The notes under the pieces: model-generated
What the model was told of the DNA's origin: nothing
Database searches by the model: none
Seen by the model: only the letters and a program-made list of their open reading frames with translations
Shown here: one piece after another, positions 26,841 to 38,400 of the stretch
Numbering within the stretch: the stretch's first letter is position 1
Layout of the letters: each line of letters opens with the position of its first letter
Translations under genes and position numbers: made by a program
Assembly (NCBI RefSeq): GCF_027744825.2
Contig: NC_071335.1
Coordinates: 29,105,001-29,169,000 of the forward strand
Reading direction: 5' to 3'
From: Synchiropus splendidus
Lineage: Eukaryota; Chordata; Actinopteri; Syngnathiformes; Callionymidae
DNA length: 64,000 nucleotides

Positions 26841-27494
26841 CTGTGGTGCCTCGGTTTTTGAACAAATTGGAATTCGAACAAATCGGGATTCGAACAAAAA
26901 GTTCGAGATTTTTTTTGGTTGGGATTTCGAACAAAAATCCAGAACTCGAGCTCCCCGAAAACAGCTGGAAAAAAAACATAATGTGCGCGGACCGATCAGC
27001 TGACCCACGACACGGCTTTGTTATTGTGTATAACGCAGCCTCTGTATGCAGACGTGTCCCGTTAGCTACATTTACTGACTGTTTTTTCTTCATATTGAGG
27101 TGTAAAACCTTTCCTGTCTCCGCATTGGACCGTGGTAGAGTGTCACAGGGGAGGTGCTCGCTCTCCACACCACTCCAGGGTTTGATGTCCTGTTGTGGGC
27201 TGGAGCTGGGACAGGGATGAGGCGAGTCTGGGACAGAGCGTGACTTGGTTTATGACTTTGTCACAGCCAAACTGCACAGAAGCGCACATTCAGAGCTGGA
27301 CACGCACCGGGCACCTCTTCACTTCTGGAGAGACGTCACTCACTCGGCAACCCCTCCCACATGCAGCGGCCACACACATAGAGGAACAGCGCACCTGCAG
27401 CAGACACTCTACATTCACTCCTACAAAAGCCTATTTTAAGGCTTGGAACGCATTATTTCTTTTTCCATTCATTGTAATGGGAAAAATCGATTCA
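26841..27494 (+). mobile_element. mariner/Tigger-type non-autonomous element, copy A
   Basis: Begins CTGTGGTGCCTCGGTTTTTG directly after a TA dinucleotide; such ends (CAGTGGTRCCTCGG...CGAACA) are typical of Tigger-like mariner elements, which insert at TA. Several GAATTCGAACAAA-type repeats follow within the terminal region. The interior from about 27100 to 27490 is nearly identical to the reverse complement of 52579-53231. The right end stops near ATCGATTC, about 90 bases before the inverted terminus kept in the other copy. Both copies keep an open frame of over 100 codons in the same place, but it resembles no transposase, and the similarity is explained by recent common origin. Confidence 0.65.
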
Positions 27495-29597
27495 GTGTGT
27501 GTGTCTGTGTTTCCGTGGGTTTGTTAGTCCAGATACATGCCTGTCAACTCAATGTTACTTATGTTATGACAGTGATTACGATAAAAGCACTCAGAGAGCC
27601 CAAACCTCCGCCAAGCAGCTTTAGGCCTCCTCCAACACAATCTCTGAATGACAATATATCCTTCTTGCCTTATCCAGATCATCTTTATTAAGCGGACATG
27701 CCGTGCTCACTTGCTTTCTCGTCCGTTGGAGAACAACAGCCAGTTCTCAAGGTGATGCTGTTTGGAGAAGGTTCGCTGAGATTTCCACTTGATTTTAAGT
27801 GTTGACTTCATTATCAATTGAAGGCATTTGAAGTGGATCTTTTCCAGACAAGGTCGCCTGTTGAGATTGCTTTTGACTACATCTTAAGACAGCAATCGGC
27901 AGCCCTTGGGCGAAACCTCCCAGCTGCACTTCGATTACACTTCATTTAACTGCCGCTTTTATGTAAAGGGACTCGAATCAGACTGGGAACCTGCAAAGTA
28001 CTATGAATTAAGGTTCGTAAAACTCCTTTTTGCAAAATTGATGTCCAAGGTGAGACGTTTAATGAGAAGTATGACTACATAGCAAATGTTTGCATTTTTA
28101 CTGTGAGGATGTGAATGTGAGAGGCGTCAGGATATTGAGCTGATTCTTTTCCTTTACTAGTTTACCCTCACAGTGACTGAACTGAATCCATTTTCAAGTC
28201 ATGGTGTAGGCTTTATTTCATCGATAGACACAGCGACTGATAAGCTAAATGGAAGATGTCGTGTTGCCGTCTTTCCTCAGGATTCACTTCATATTTTTTA
28301 TTAAATGCAAATGAAATAAATGGCTCCACACCAGAGGAGGCAGTCGCCCCATTGCTGGACCCAGTTTGCGTGGTTGGATCAATGGATGCCCTCCTTCAGT
28401 AATGTGTCCAAAACTTCCCGGTATGTGTATCATAGCTACACGCAAATGCTTAGTTGTCCTTACGCTTGTGTTTCCAATTTAAAATTACCACATGCGTAGC
28501 ACTCTGTTTATCGATTGAAGTGTAATGTGGGTTTTAATATTCACACTCCAGCAAAATATTCTATCTTTCCTTTCAACTTATTTTCAAGTCAAGCAAAAGT
28601 TGCTGAATCTTCAAGAAGTACTTGGCCACGGCTTTGAAACATACCCCACTGTCCCCACTCAGTTACACCTCTTAAGATGAGTTCATCTTGGGTTGGTGCA
28701 TATACAGCGGATAAAGCCCAAAATAAAATAAAAATCATAGCCGACTTGTGGAAAACGCCCTCCAGCTCACGTAATGATGTAGCTGACACCAATCCAATTT
28801 TATGGAGCTGCATATCGATTGGTCTTCCAAAAGCATCAATTCCTCTCTGCTGTTGAATCCTTAATCCAAACTTCTCAAAATGATTTGCTGGGTTTATAAT
28901 CTGCCCTCTGCTGACTTGTTTAAAACTCGACTACATTCAGAGCCACTAATCTGACCATGAAGTGATACCTGACCTCAGTATCAAAAAATAGTGGTCAAGG
29001 CCAGTGAGAGTTTCCCATGCCATTACATTAAACTCCCACTGAGACGGTATGGATTTTCGTTGTTGTAGTAGTTGTAAAAAGTGCCACAGTTTTCTTTCCA
29101 AAATGTGTTAAGACTGCAGGATACTCTGCTCTCAAGACGTTACAAGTGCGAAAAAAAAAAAAAAAAATCATTCAAAACAACTAAAATAAACTCCGGACTT
29201 TTATCCTTTTACCATGTTCTTAAACACTCATGAACATTTCTGCATGAAGTTAACTTAATGTCGTTCTCAACAAGAAGGAAATATGTGTCTCAGTCATGAG
29301 GGAGTGGTTTGTGTGAAGTGGCTTTGGATTAAGTAAGAAGTGTTTTGGGTCCAAACGTTTGTCCTCATTCGCCACAAGTTTGCAAAAGACTGTGAAGTTC
29401 CTGTTGCTGTTCTCATTTCATCTATGTTGAGGCAGCCACTATATAAACTTTAAACATAATTTGAAGCATACCAAGATATAAATCATCAATTATATTATAT
29501 TATTATATTCAATAATGTTTGTATAATGTTCCTTCACCACTGTTGAAACAGACAGGTAATTTACTTGTCAATGTTATTATGTTCATGGATACTAGGG
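27495..29597. other. Non-coding, nothing recognised
   Basis: GT-rich start (27495-27525), then unique-looking sequence. An A run lies at 29152-29167. No gene seen. Confidence 0.45.

Positions 29598-29646
<49 letters not shown>
29598..29646. repeat. poly-A followed by (TA)n
   Basis: About 27 A residues running into TA dinucleotides. It could mark the tail of an old retroposed insertion on the plus strand, but the preceding sequence is not recognised. Confidence 0.9.
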
Positions 29647-29849
29647 CACACAAATTTAAGTGAACAACCATTTATAATAATCTGCCAAATGCAGTTTCAT
29701 TTGAGGTTACCTCGAGTTCAAATCCAATGTTTCGAGGTGGTCAAACCTTTGTATTCTGTGACTTGGCTCAACAGCAAATGCTCCTGCAGAAGCTCAACAC
29801 ACAGATACTTGTGTTTGAAAGATCAGACAGCAGTGTCTCATACTGCAAA

Positions 29850-30323
29850 GGCTCATTGATGCTTCCTTTACGTACAAAATTGTACCCGTCCGTTTCAAAC
29901 AACGGTGTCACTGATCACATATTTTGTGCGTTGGTATTGCTGTTCACCAACATATCCACCAGGAGGAGCAGCTCAGAGTCAAAAGTTTATGACAAGAACA
30001 AAGTCCAAAACAAACATGGCGACTGTGCAAGAAGTGTTGACAATGAAGACGAAACAGAGGCAGTGTGGTAGGAGGTGGTGGTCGATGAGGCTGTTGAATA
30101 GATCGCAACTGAAGGATGGAGAACTTGCACCATTGTTCGTGTCTTATAAGATCTACCTGCTGTGTTGCAACAGCAAGACTGCCCCTATGGTTAAGGCTGG
30201 TACTGGTCCGTGTCAGCTGGCTTTGTAGAAATAGGCAGAAATACGAACAAAATGATTGCAGAACACGGACAAAAGCCTCCGTCTGTATCCGGATCCTTCC
30301 AGAACCTTGAGCATAAATGGGCC
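29850..30323 (+). mobile_element. Harbinger-type non-autonomous element, copy 2
   Basis: The 474-bp element has left end GGCTCATTGATGCT and right end AGCATAAATGGGCC, which are inverted with respect to each other with two mismatches. It is the best-preserved of three copies in the window (13542-14023 and 35108-35401). Shared blocks include ACAAAATTGTACCCGTC and TTTCAAAC (with copy 3) and TTGGTATTGCTGTTCA and CCACCAGGAGG (with both). Its middle carries a transposase N-terminus, listed separately. The rest of the transposase, with all catalytic residues, is absent, so it can only have moved with help. Confidence 0.65.
30016..30150 (+). pseudogene. HARBI1-like transposase N-terminal fragment
   Basis: Reads MATVQEVLTMKTKQRQCGRR then WWSMRLLNRSQLKDGELAPL. 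The RRWW-RPLNRSRLEDGEF block is a recognisable N-terminal signature of PIF/Harbinger (HARBI1-like) transposases; here V-R-P is changed and E-D-G-E-F reads KDGEL. The frame stays open for about 45 codons to 30150 and beyond, but nothing of the downstream DDE nuclease is present. Copy 1 of the element has the same segment with stops and indels. This fragment identifies the element family; it is not expected to be functional. Confidence 0.6.
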
Positions 30324-31539
30324 GTAACAATGTTGAATGTGTCAAATGCTTTGCGCCATCAAAAAGCTTTCTCTGTTTTTCATTCCACATGACTAATAAG
30401 TCCGTGTTTTCAATGGTTTGACTTCCTTGACGTCGCCTCCTGCCTGCATAATGATGTGGTTGACAGAGTGAGACATCACACTCTCTCTGGCTGTGCGGTT
30501 CCTTGTTTTGTACGTTCCTGCTGTGCTAAAGACAGCGGTATGGGAGGCTTGGTGATTAAATAAGAGAGAAAGACATTACAGACATAGTTTGTGTGGGTGT
30601 GGAGCCCAAATGGAAAGACGTGTTTACTCTAGTGACTTTGGCGATGGACCTCATGTTGCTTGTTTGGTCTGATCTTCGAGGTTGTGGGTTGGATAGTATT
30701 GGACAGTGCACAAGTAATCTTGTACTATCAACAACAGCAAGGAGCGAACGACTGTGTTGTGTATGTCCCCTCCGTTGCTTCTCTGTGGTGGACAGGTCCT
30801 GTGGAGGAGCTGGTTTCTGCTCAATTATATAGTACACTGAGAAAGTACAGATGCTTTGGAAGAGTCAGAGTTACTGGCATTGCTGGGAACAGACTGTTGG
30901 CGCACTCGTTGGAGCAAAGTGTGTAAAAATAAAATGAAATAAAATCAAGTTTTGTACCACCCAGACCACACGAAAGATGGTTGAACCAATGGAATGGAAA
31001 TGTTTGTTTTGTTTTCTCTTGACACCCCACACATGAAGACAGAAAATGTTGGGTAGGTACCATCGTATGTGGTGATCAGGATCACCACCAATCTACAGTC
31101 TTGGGTGTTTTATTTTTTCTTTTTATTTTATTTAGTTTTGGTCACGGAGAAATCAGCATCATCTGCAAGTTTTTGCACAAAATCTTGAAAACTTGATTTC
31201 TTTATTTAGAACCCGCTACACAAACGCAGAATTAAATCAAGCTTACGAAATTTTAGAATTTGGCTGAAGTAAGTGCTGTTTTTTTTGTTTAGTTTTTTCT
31301 TAAAAATGAACAGGTAAAACCCGTAAAATCCTCATCCTCGTCAACATTGAATGATGACCATGCACCGTTTCTTAAGCATTATTGAACATTTAAAGTTGTC
31401 TTTATGTACATTAACTGAATGTTCGAGGTAAGTGAAGACAGTGGAAAACAAAATGAAATCTTTATGATTTTTTTTTCTTTGGTTTTATGTTAATATTACC
31501 GATGTTACACCATGTCATTGTGTTATTAAAATATTATTC
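30324..31539. other. Non-coding, nothing recognised
   Basis: Overlapping 80-93-codon frames at 30556-30926 on both strands lack motifs. No gene supported. Confidence 0.45.
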
Positions 31540-31558
31540 TAATAATAATAATAATAAT

Positions 31559-31593
<35 letters not shown>
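31540..31593. repeat. (AAT)n then (AT)n microsatellite
   Basis: Trinucleotide AAT units pass directly into alternating AT. Confidence 0.95.
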
Positions 31594-31594
<1 letters not shown>

Positions 31595-31858
31595 TTAGTT
31601 TTTTTTGTTTAGTTTGTAGTTTAGCTCACTGCAATTTTTATTGGGCTGACTCTGTCCTTGCATCTCTAAGGTGCATGAATGTCTGATACTTTTTTTTTTC
31701 TGTGAAAAGCAATTAGAACTTCAACAATCATTCCAAATAACACTTCAACTAGCGAGTGACTTTGAAATGTGATTCAGTACCGCAACTAATGTCTGCTGCT
31801 AGAACAGTGTAACACGTAAATAGATAAATAGAAACCAGAAAAACTAAAATCACAAGGT

Positions 31859-31863
<5 letters not shown>

Positions 31864-31908
<45 letters not shown>
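31864..31908. repeat. (AT)n microsatellite
   Basis: About 45 bases of alternating TA. Confidence 0.97.
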
Positions 31909-31910
<2 letters not shown>

Positions 31911-34900
31911 CTGACTTTTTATGTGGCCAATAAAGCCACTAGCTATCAGGAACTTCTTAGTCGGCGACCTCATGTAACCCGCGCCGATCGACCGAGGGAT
32001 CAGTTTCAGCCTCTGTCAGGTCTCCCTGTTCTACCTCATCCGTCTTCCTGCTTGTTTCCCTCTCTGAGGTCTGCCGATTTCAACGAGGATTCCCGCTGGG
32101 CTACCCCCTGCCAGTGTTTGTGGCTAGTCGTGTGTCTTCAGCACATAACAGCATCTTCTGGTCTCAAAACAAACTACGCAGTGACAAAAAGCAAAGTGAC
32201 AAAGACACAGCCAACCGGAAAAATAAAACATACATTTGTACACCTATGAATGGAGCATAAAAATGTGTGTAAAATAGTGGAGAACGTCTTGCATTTTTAA
32301 GGGTTTAGCCGCATTTTACTAAGGTGTAAAATGCCTTGGTATTTTAAAAGAAAGAAAAATCTGAATTAAAACCAATGTTTCCACACTCAGCTGTCAGCTG
32401 CACTGACCCTCATTTCTTCAGGTGTTCATGCTTCACAGAAGAGATTAGCCATGCACGGCCATTAATCGAAATCTCAAAAGGAACATTACGCAGAGAGACA
32501 CACGGGTGTTTAAAGCAGTACTGTGGGTCACGAACACAGATCATAGTAATAATGTGGATATTCTTTTTTGACATTTCACAACCATCATGTATAATAATAA
32601 ACAAATATCTGGCAAGCTGAATTATTATGAAAATATGAAAATATTTAGCAACTTCAAATGACTTGCTAAAAAACCAAAAAAATGTTTTCCGTTTGTGCAA
32701 CACGATTCTTTTTAACCACACGACTATGCGTTTTGTCAAAAATAATCAACCGAGCCCGGTCGCTGTCAATTTATTTGGAAGAGCGTTTCCTGCCGGCACA
32801 TGTGTTCAGATGAGTTGAATTTTTTTTTCATGTTTTAATGACCTGTGTTTTGACCTCTGAGTTTGCATATGAGAGTGGGCGATCGGTTCGTGCATGTGTG
32901 GGTAGCGGTGAATTGTTAGCTGGTACAAAGGGACCTAACCTTTTATTTCTTTTCTCTGGCCCTTTGTCTATGCCCATGCTACTGGAGTAATACATAGTCC
33001 CAGAGGGAAGGAATTTTAATTGAGTACATTCCTGGACATGCTAGTTCACTGGTTTGTTTCAGCGGAACTATGGCGACTGACAGTCTCCGTGACGATTTTT
33101 TACCTTCATTTAGCTTCATGGAGGAGATTCATTTTCATTCGAGAATTTTTTTTATTTTTTTTGTGCAGTAATGTAGGTGCGGAAGAGTGGGCGCGACTTC
33201 CTGACATGTATATTAAGACAAAGATTCCCGCTCTTGTTGCATTGAAGCAGATAAACTCATTTTGACCCATGATGTGGTTGAAGTGTAAGTAACAGTAGCG
33301 GCGCATTATCTGTTTGTACCTCACGCTTCCATTTATTTGAGCCCATTATAAATCCAAGACAAAGCACGATCGCTCTCTCTGTTGCAGGTTTGAAGGCCAA
33401 AACTGTCTCTTTTTTTCGCCATCCAAAACCCGTGATACGGTGGGTACATCGCTCTGGACGGAGGGTATCACAATGATATTATTCATATGCAGCCAGGTTT
33501 AGGTAATCCTTCCAGCCCTGAGAGCAGACCATAAAGAGAGGACTATGAATTATTGAAGAGCATCAGAGAAAGAGGAAACCTCTCTCTGAATAGGATCAAC
33601 CTTTTGGGAATGCTTCAAAGTGCATTCAATAGTTAAAAAAAAAAAAAAAAGTGGTTTATCCCTGTCGAATACTGTGTCTTGGCTTTGAGAAGTGGAGAGA
33701 GAGTGACTGGGGAAAGAGGAGCGAGGGCCTCACCCATTGTTCGTCCTTTATTTGCATGAAATTGTTTACCACCTCTTCATGCGGATCTCTTTCTTTCTTC
33801 CAGTATCGTTGCCTACCGCTTCATTTTCCTTGCGTTCTGATTTCTGGGTCTCTGTTCACAACAGAAGCAGATGGTGCGACTGAACCGAACTTTAAATATA
33901 ATTATCTGAAATTGGTGAGGAGTCTCTGCGTTGTACCGATTAAAACAGCCGATTGGGTTTCTCTGCAGCCCAGGGAGATAAAGTGGATCATCAAATATTT
34001 AAGATGGATTTGTTGTCACTTCTTGACAAACAAATAAAACACCGACTTCCAGTCCAAAATTGGAGTAAAAAAGAAATGGTTAAAGGGCAGTTAGGGTTGC
34101 AGTGTAGCGTACTGTGCTTGGCTCCCTCCAGCTCTGACAATAGTTTGAAACAAACTGTGCGCTGGGTGAACTTTTTGCCAGCCACCGAAACAGAAGCCAA
34201 GAAATCTTTTTTTTTTTTTTTGTTTGTTTGTTTGCTGTGCCAACAGCCACAGCTAAAATTATACCTTTCACTCTGAATCCTAAATGCATCTGAAGATCTT
34301 TTTTTGTTTTGCTTGTACTGCATGTGGTAATCTTGCCCAACCAAACACTGCATTTAGTTTTTCATCATCCGGATGCAAGTATTGTTCTCATAAAATGGTT
34401 TTATTTTAAACCAAAAGATTCCACGATTCAAGCACTTTTATTTCAAAATGCAAATTAGTGATGATGTACAAAAAGACTTAACTGAAGTACAATTAAGCTG
34501 CCAGGTTCAAATATGTTATGTTCCCTCGGTTCAATGCAGTGCAGAGAAAATCGCATTATAACTGTAGTTCACCTCTGTGACAAAGGGTGGCGTTGTGAGC
34601 GCTTCAGTCCTACTTACAACGGTAGAGGGAGAACAATTGACAGGTAGTGAGGAGCCATTTGAGACTGTTATAGTGAACTTTGTACACACCGATCATGTTG
34701 ACCGATAAAGTACTTTAACTTTGCTGGTCCAGAATCAACACGTCGGAGCGATGGTTCAACTGTGTCATGGTGCTGTCGTCATCATCATCGACACACTTCC
34801 TTCAACAGCTTTTTGGATGAGATTAAATCTTCCAGAGAGCGTGTTTTCTTTGTGTCACAAGAATGTGGAGGGGCTAAAGTAGACTAATTTGGCAACCATG

Positions 34901-35019
34901 CTAACGGTTGCAAATGTGGAGGTAATGTGTCAGTGGTATATAATGTTATTACATCTGAAGAGCCGTTTGTTTACTTCAGTTGCATAGCTGAGACTAGTGC
35001 ATATCACCCAGTCCGATCA
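31909..35019. other. Non-coding, nothing recognised
   Basis: 31925-32165 is richer in G and C than its surroundings and carries a 108-codon frame without known motif; it may be a worn transposon piece that starts at the AT array. A poly-A run lies at about 33633-33650 and a T run at 34208-34220. No exon is convincing. Confidence 0.4.
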
Positions 35020-35480
35020 TAGTCGAGTCGAGTCGACACGGCTACATGCAGGTTTAGCCCAGATCCGACTAAGAGAAATTGGAATTTCTCCGCCATAGTC
35101 AGACTCAACTCCGATTTATGCTCCCTTTACCTACAAAATTGTACCCGTCTGTTTCAAACATTATTACAGACGCGGTGGTTTGCACTGGTATTGCTGTTCA
35201 CCAATATGTCCACCAGGGGAAATACCCATCAGTCAAAAGTCTATGACAACGGCTAACTCCAAAATAAACGTGGCGACAGTGGAATATTGATATGGACCAG
35301 TTGCACAAAAGCTTTGTGGAAATGGCCGAAATGAATGCAGCGCATGGACCGACGGCTCGGTCCGTATATCCGGATTTGTACGTTACAGTGAGTGTGCCTT
35401 ATGCTGTTTACATGCATTTTAAAAGTCCGAACATAGCTGGCCTGACGCAAGAATTCGGTTTTCTGGCCGTCATGTAGCCG
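35020..35480. mobile_element. Possible second miniature element around Harbinger copy 3
   Basis: CGGCTACATG at about 35039 faces its reverse complement CATGTAGCCG at about 35472, and sequence beside the right arm (GTTTACATGCATTTTAAAAG) resembles fish miniature elements that I have seen. A perfect small hairpin GAGAAATT-GG-AATTTCTC lies at 35079-35096. This would make the Harbinger piece at 35108-35401 a nested insertion. The arms beyond the decamer match poorly. Confidence 0.25.
35108..35401 (+). mobile_element. Harbinger-type non-autonomous element, copy 3 (internally deleted)
   Basis: Starts with a CCGATTTATGCTCCCTTTAC terminus, continues CTACAAAATTGTACCCGTCT and TTTCAAACA as in copy 2, then TGGTATTGCTGTTCACCAAT, GTCCACCAGGGG and AGTCAAAAGTCTATGACAA. 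About 150-180 bases that hold the transposase N-terminus in copy 2 are shortened or lost. The right end resembles copy 1 (GTTACAGTGAGTGTGCCTTA). No target duplication found. Confidence 0.55.
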
Positions 35481-38400
35481 CAGTCAATGAAACACTACAG
35501 ACACATCACTGGATTCTATGAGACACTCATAAATAAATCTAATATTGTTTTCCATTTATTTGTTTCCATGGTTATTCATTTTCAAAATCCATATTCTTTG
35601 AAATGGCTTCCAATGAAATCTGTGATAGTGTTGGACTGATCTACCTGACTATTTAAACCTCCCCACAAATCACTGAATCATTCATGCGGTTCTTTTGCGT
35701 TGCATCTTCTTCCCTGTGGAAGCTCACAGCCGCCCAGCAGGGTGAGACCGTGTCATGGGTGGGGATCAAAGGCTGGTCCAAATTGGCATTTCGGGAGAAG
35801 CAAAGGTTTTATTGACTGATCATAAGCTGAACAGATTAGTTTCTCTGTATCCATCAAATGATATACTTTCAGCTCTCATCCTTTCTAACCTTCGCAGTCT
35901 GACTCACAGCCTGTCTGGACCTAAACTTCATTCAAATATATGAACCTGTAAAGCAAAACTGTAGTAATACAGGGTTGTACACAGCGTGAGGGAGACAAGG
36001 AATCAACACATTTCAACTGTCTCTGTTTAACTTCGCATTCTTTATCTGCGCCAGACTTTATGTTGAATTGTTTTCCAGACTCATCGCTGGACCGTAGGGA
36101 CACTACAACAGACAGCAACCCACATAGACTTTTAATTCATGGCTGTGACCCTTTTCACTAGCGGGATATTCTCCGTAAGCAGATACACACAGCTTTAGGA
36201 CTGCACACATACAGACAACCTCTAACGTTCATGTGGTTGGGCAGTGCACACACAAGGCAACCTTTTAATATATTAGGGAAATGAATAAGAACACGTCCAG
36301 TTTTGTAGGTTTTAGGCTCTACATTATATATTTACACAGATTTATTGTTTCATCAGTAATTCAATGTGCCAAGGTTTTATCTATTGTTTATGGAGTTGGG
36401 CTTTTTCATCTCCCAAAACTAAGTCCCACCTCCTCCCCCTGTTAAAATGAATGAGACTTTTCTGAAGCTTTCTACAGCAATTGTTGAATAAATTGTTGGG
36501 TGTTTTCTTTTGGAAAATTAATGATGCGTTTTCCAATTGAACAAGATGGCTCAAGGAAGAAGACAGGGTAAGCAAAATTATGATGCAAATCACGATTGAC
36601 TTTTTTTTCTGTATTTTTTTCCCCTTGATCTCACCTGTCTAATGTTTGTATTTAAATCTGTCAAAAGATTTATTTATTTATTTGGCCATGTTTGTTTGAG
36701 GGTCTGAGAATATGTATTAGGCCTGTTAAGGGACATGTTGGCACTTTGTTGTGCGCTGCCTGCGGGGCTTATGCATTCTGCATGAGGATGTTGTGCTTTA
36801 TGTGTCCAACCAGTGGGGCCACAGTTTGTTTGTGAAGCAGTGACTCACGTTCAGCTTGTTGCTCATTTTAATGCACAATCGTTCATGCTGCACTTTGACC
36901 TGCACGCTCTGGACGTTTGACTCCAATCCCACCTGAAGAAATGTCGGGACATCGACACAATTCCGATCTTTTTTGGCTCTAAATACATCAGAGCAGATTT
37001 GAATTTAAATAGCTTTAACTGTAGACTTTCAGATTAAGTTTGAGGGTACAGTATTTACATCCTAGTCAGGTGAATGGTGTTGGCATTACTAGAGTTTATA
37101 TGTGTGCCTTTTATGTTTCTAGGGCGGCAATGGGACATTTGGCTGCTCTGCTGCTCCACGGCCAGGTGTGTTCCTCCCTCATTATCCCATTTATAAGAGC
37201 AGACTAAAGGAGCAGAGTTTATTTCAAGAGTGCCATTTGCATTTGGAATCTGTTCCTGTGAACTCTCCATTTGAGATGGGAAAACAGTAGGTGCAGCCAA
37301 ACAACATGGGACGATATGAAAAGGAAAGAAATGGCAAGAGATGACTTCAGGGTGACTACAGAGGCTTCACCACATGCTGACCAGTTGTTGGACTCAGTAC
37401 AACAGTATGAACAATGTGGTACCAGAGTGAGGGGACGAGGAGACACTGCCGAAGGAAAGTCACTGCTCATGATTCCAAACGTACCACCTCATCAGCCAGT
37501 CATGCTTCAGAACTCATTGGACGGTGCAGATGGACAATGGCCCAAAGGACACTGCGAAAGTAACCAAACTATTACTTCAAGGCAGAAGAGTGGAATGTTT
37601 TGCATTGGCCAAGTTGACCTGACAAATACTGGAGGGAAATGACCCAGGAACAATACATTCAGAACCAAGAAGTTCAAAAAAATGAAGGTTAGATTGTTGA
37701 TATGTACCATGAGTTTTGTCACCTTAGAAATGTGTGACACACATGAAAACTGTCGTAACTCCTCCAATGTTCACCAGATTACAATGTAAATATTAAAGCT
37801 TGCAGTTAATGCTTACATGGTTCACTTCAATTCAAATGCATTATTTTGTTTTGATCCCATTATTTATGGACTTCAGTGAGTATTTTCCAAAAGCAAAGAA
37901 AATAACATTTGAAATGTTTTATATGGCACTTTGAAATACATTGTTTTCCCTTCAAATAGCCCTCCAAACACTTGTCTGCCAAGGCTCAGATGACCTCCTT
38001 TCCAGTATATCTATTCAAACTTATTGAACTACGAAACACTTTCATTTGTTGACAGCTGTGTTTTTTTTTGTTTACATAAGGTTTCTTTAATCAAAAAGTG
38101 TTAGAGGTTATATAATATGTCGCACTGGTTTGTTTGTGCTCAGACTAATTCATGGATCTTGCTGAATTACACATCTGACAGGGCCACAAAGACTTTTCTC
38201 TTCCACAAGTCAGAGGGCCATTCATTGAGGTTGGTCCGGCGACGTGCTATAATGCAATACTTAAAACAACAAAAATAGAAGACACGAACGCCATTTCAGG
38301 TTATAAATCCTCATCACGGTTCAGTAATGTGCTGGCTGAGCGGAGAATAAAAGAATTTGCAGCATGACATTTTTGTGCATTGAAGTGTCTATGTGTATAC

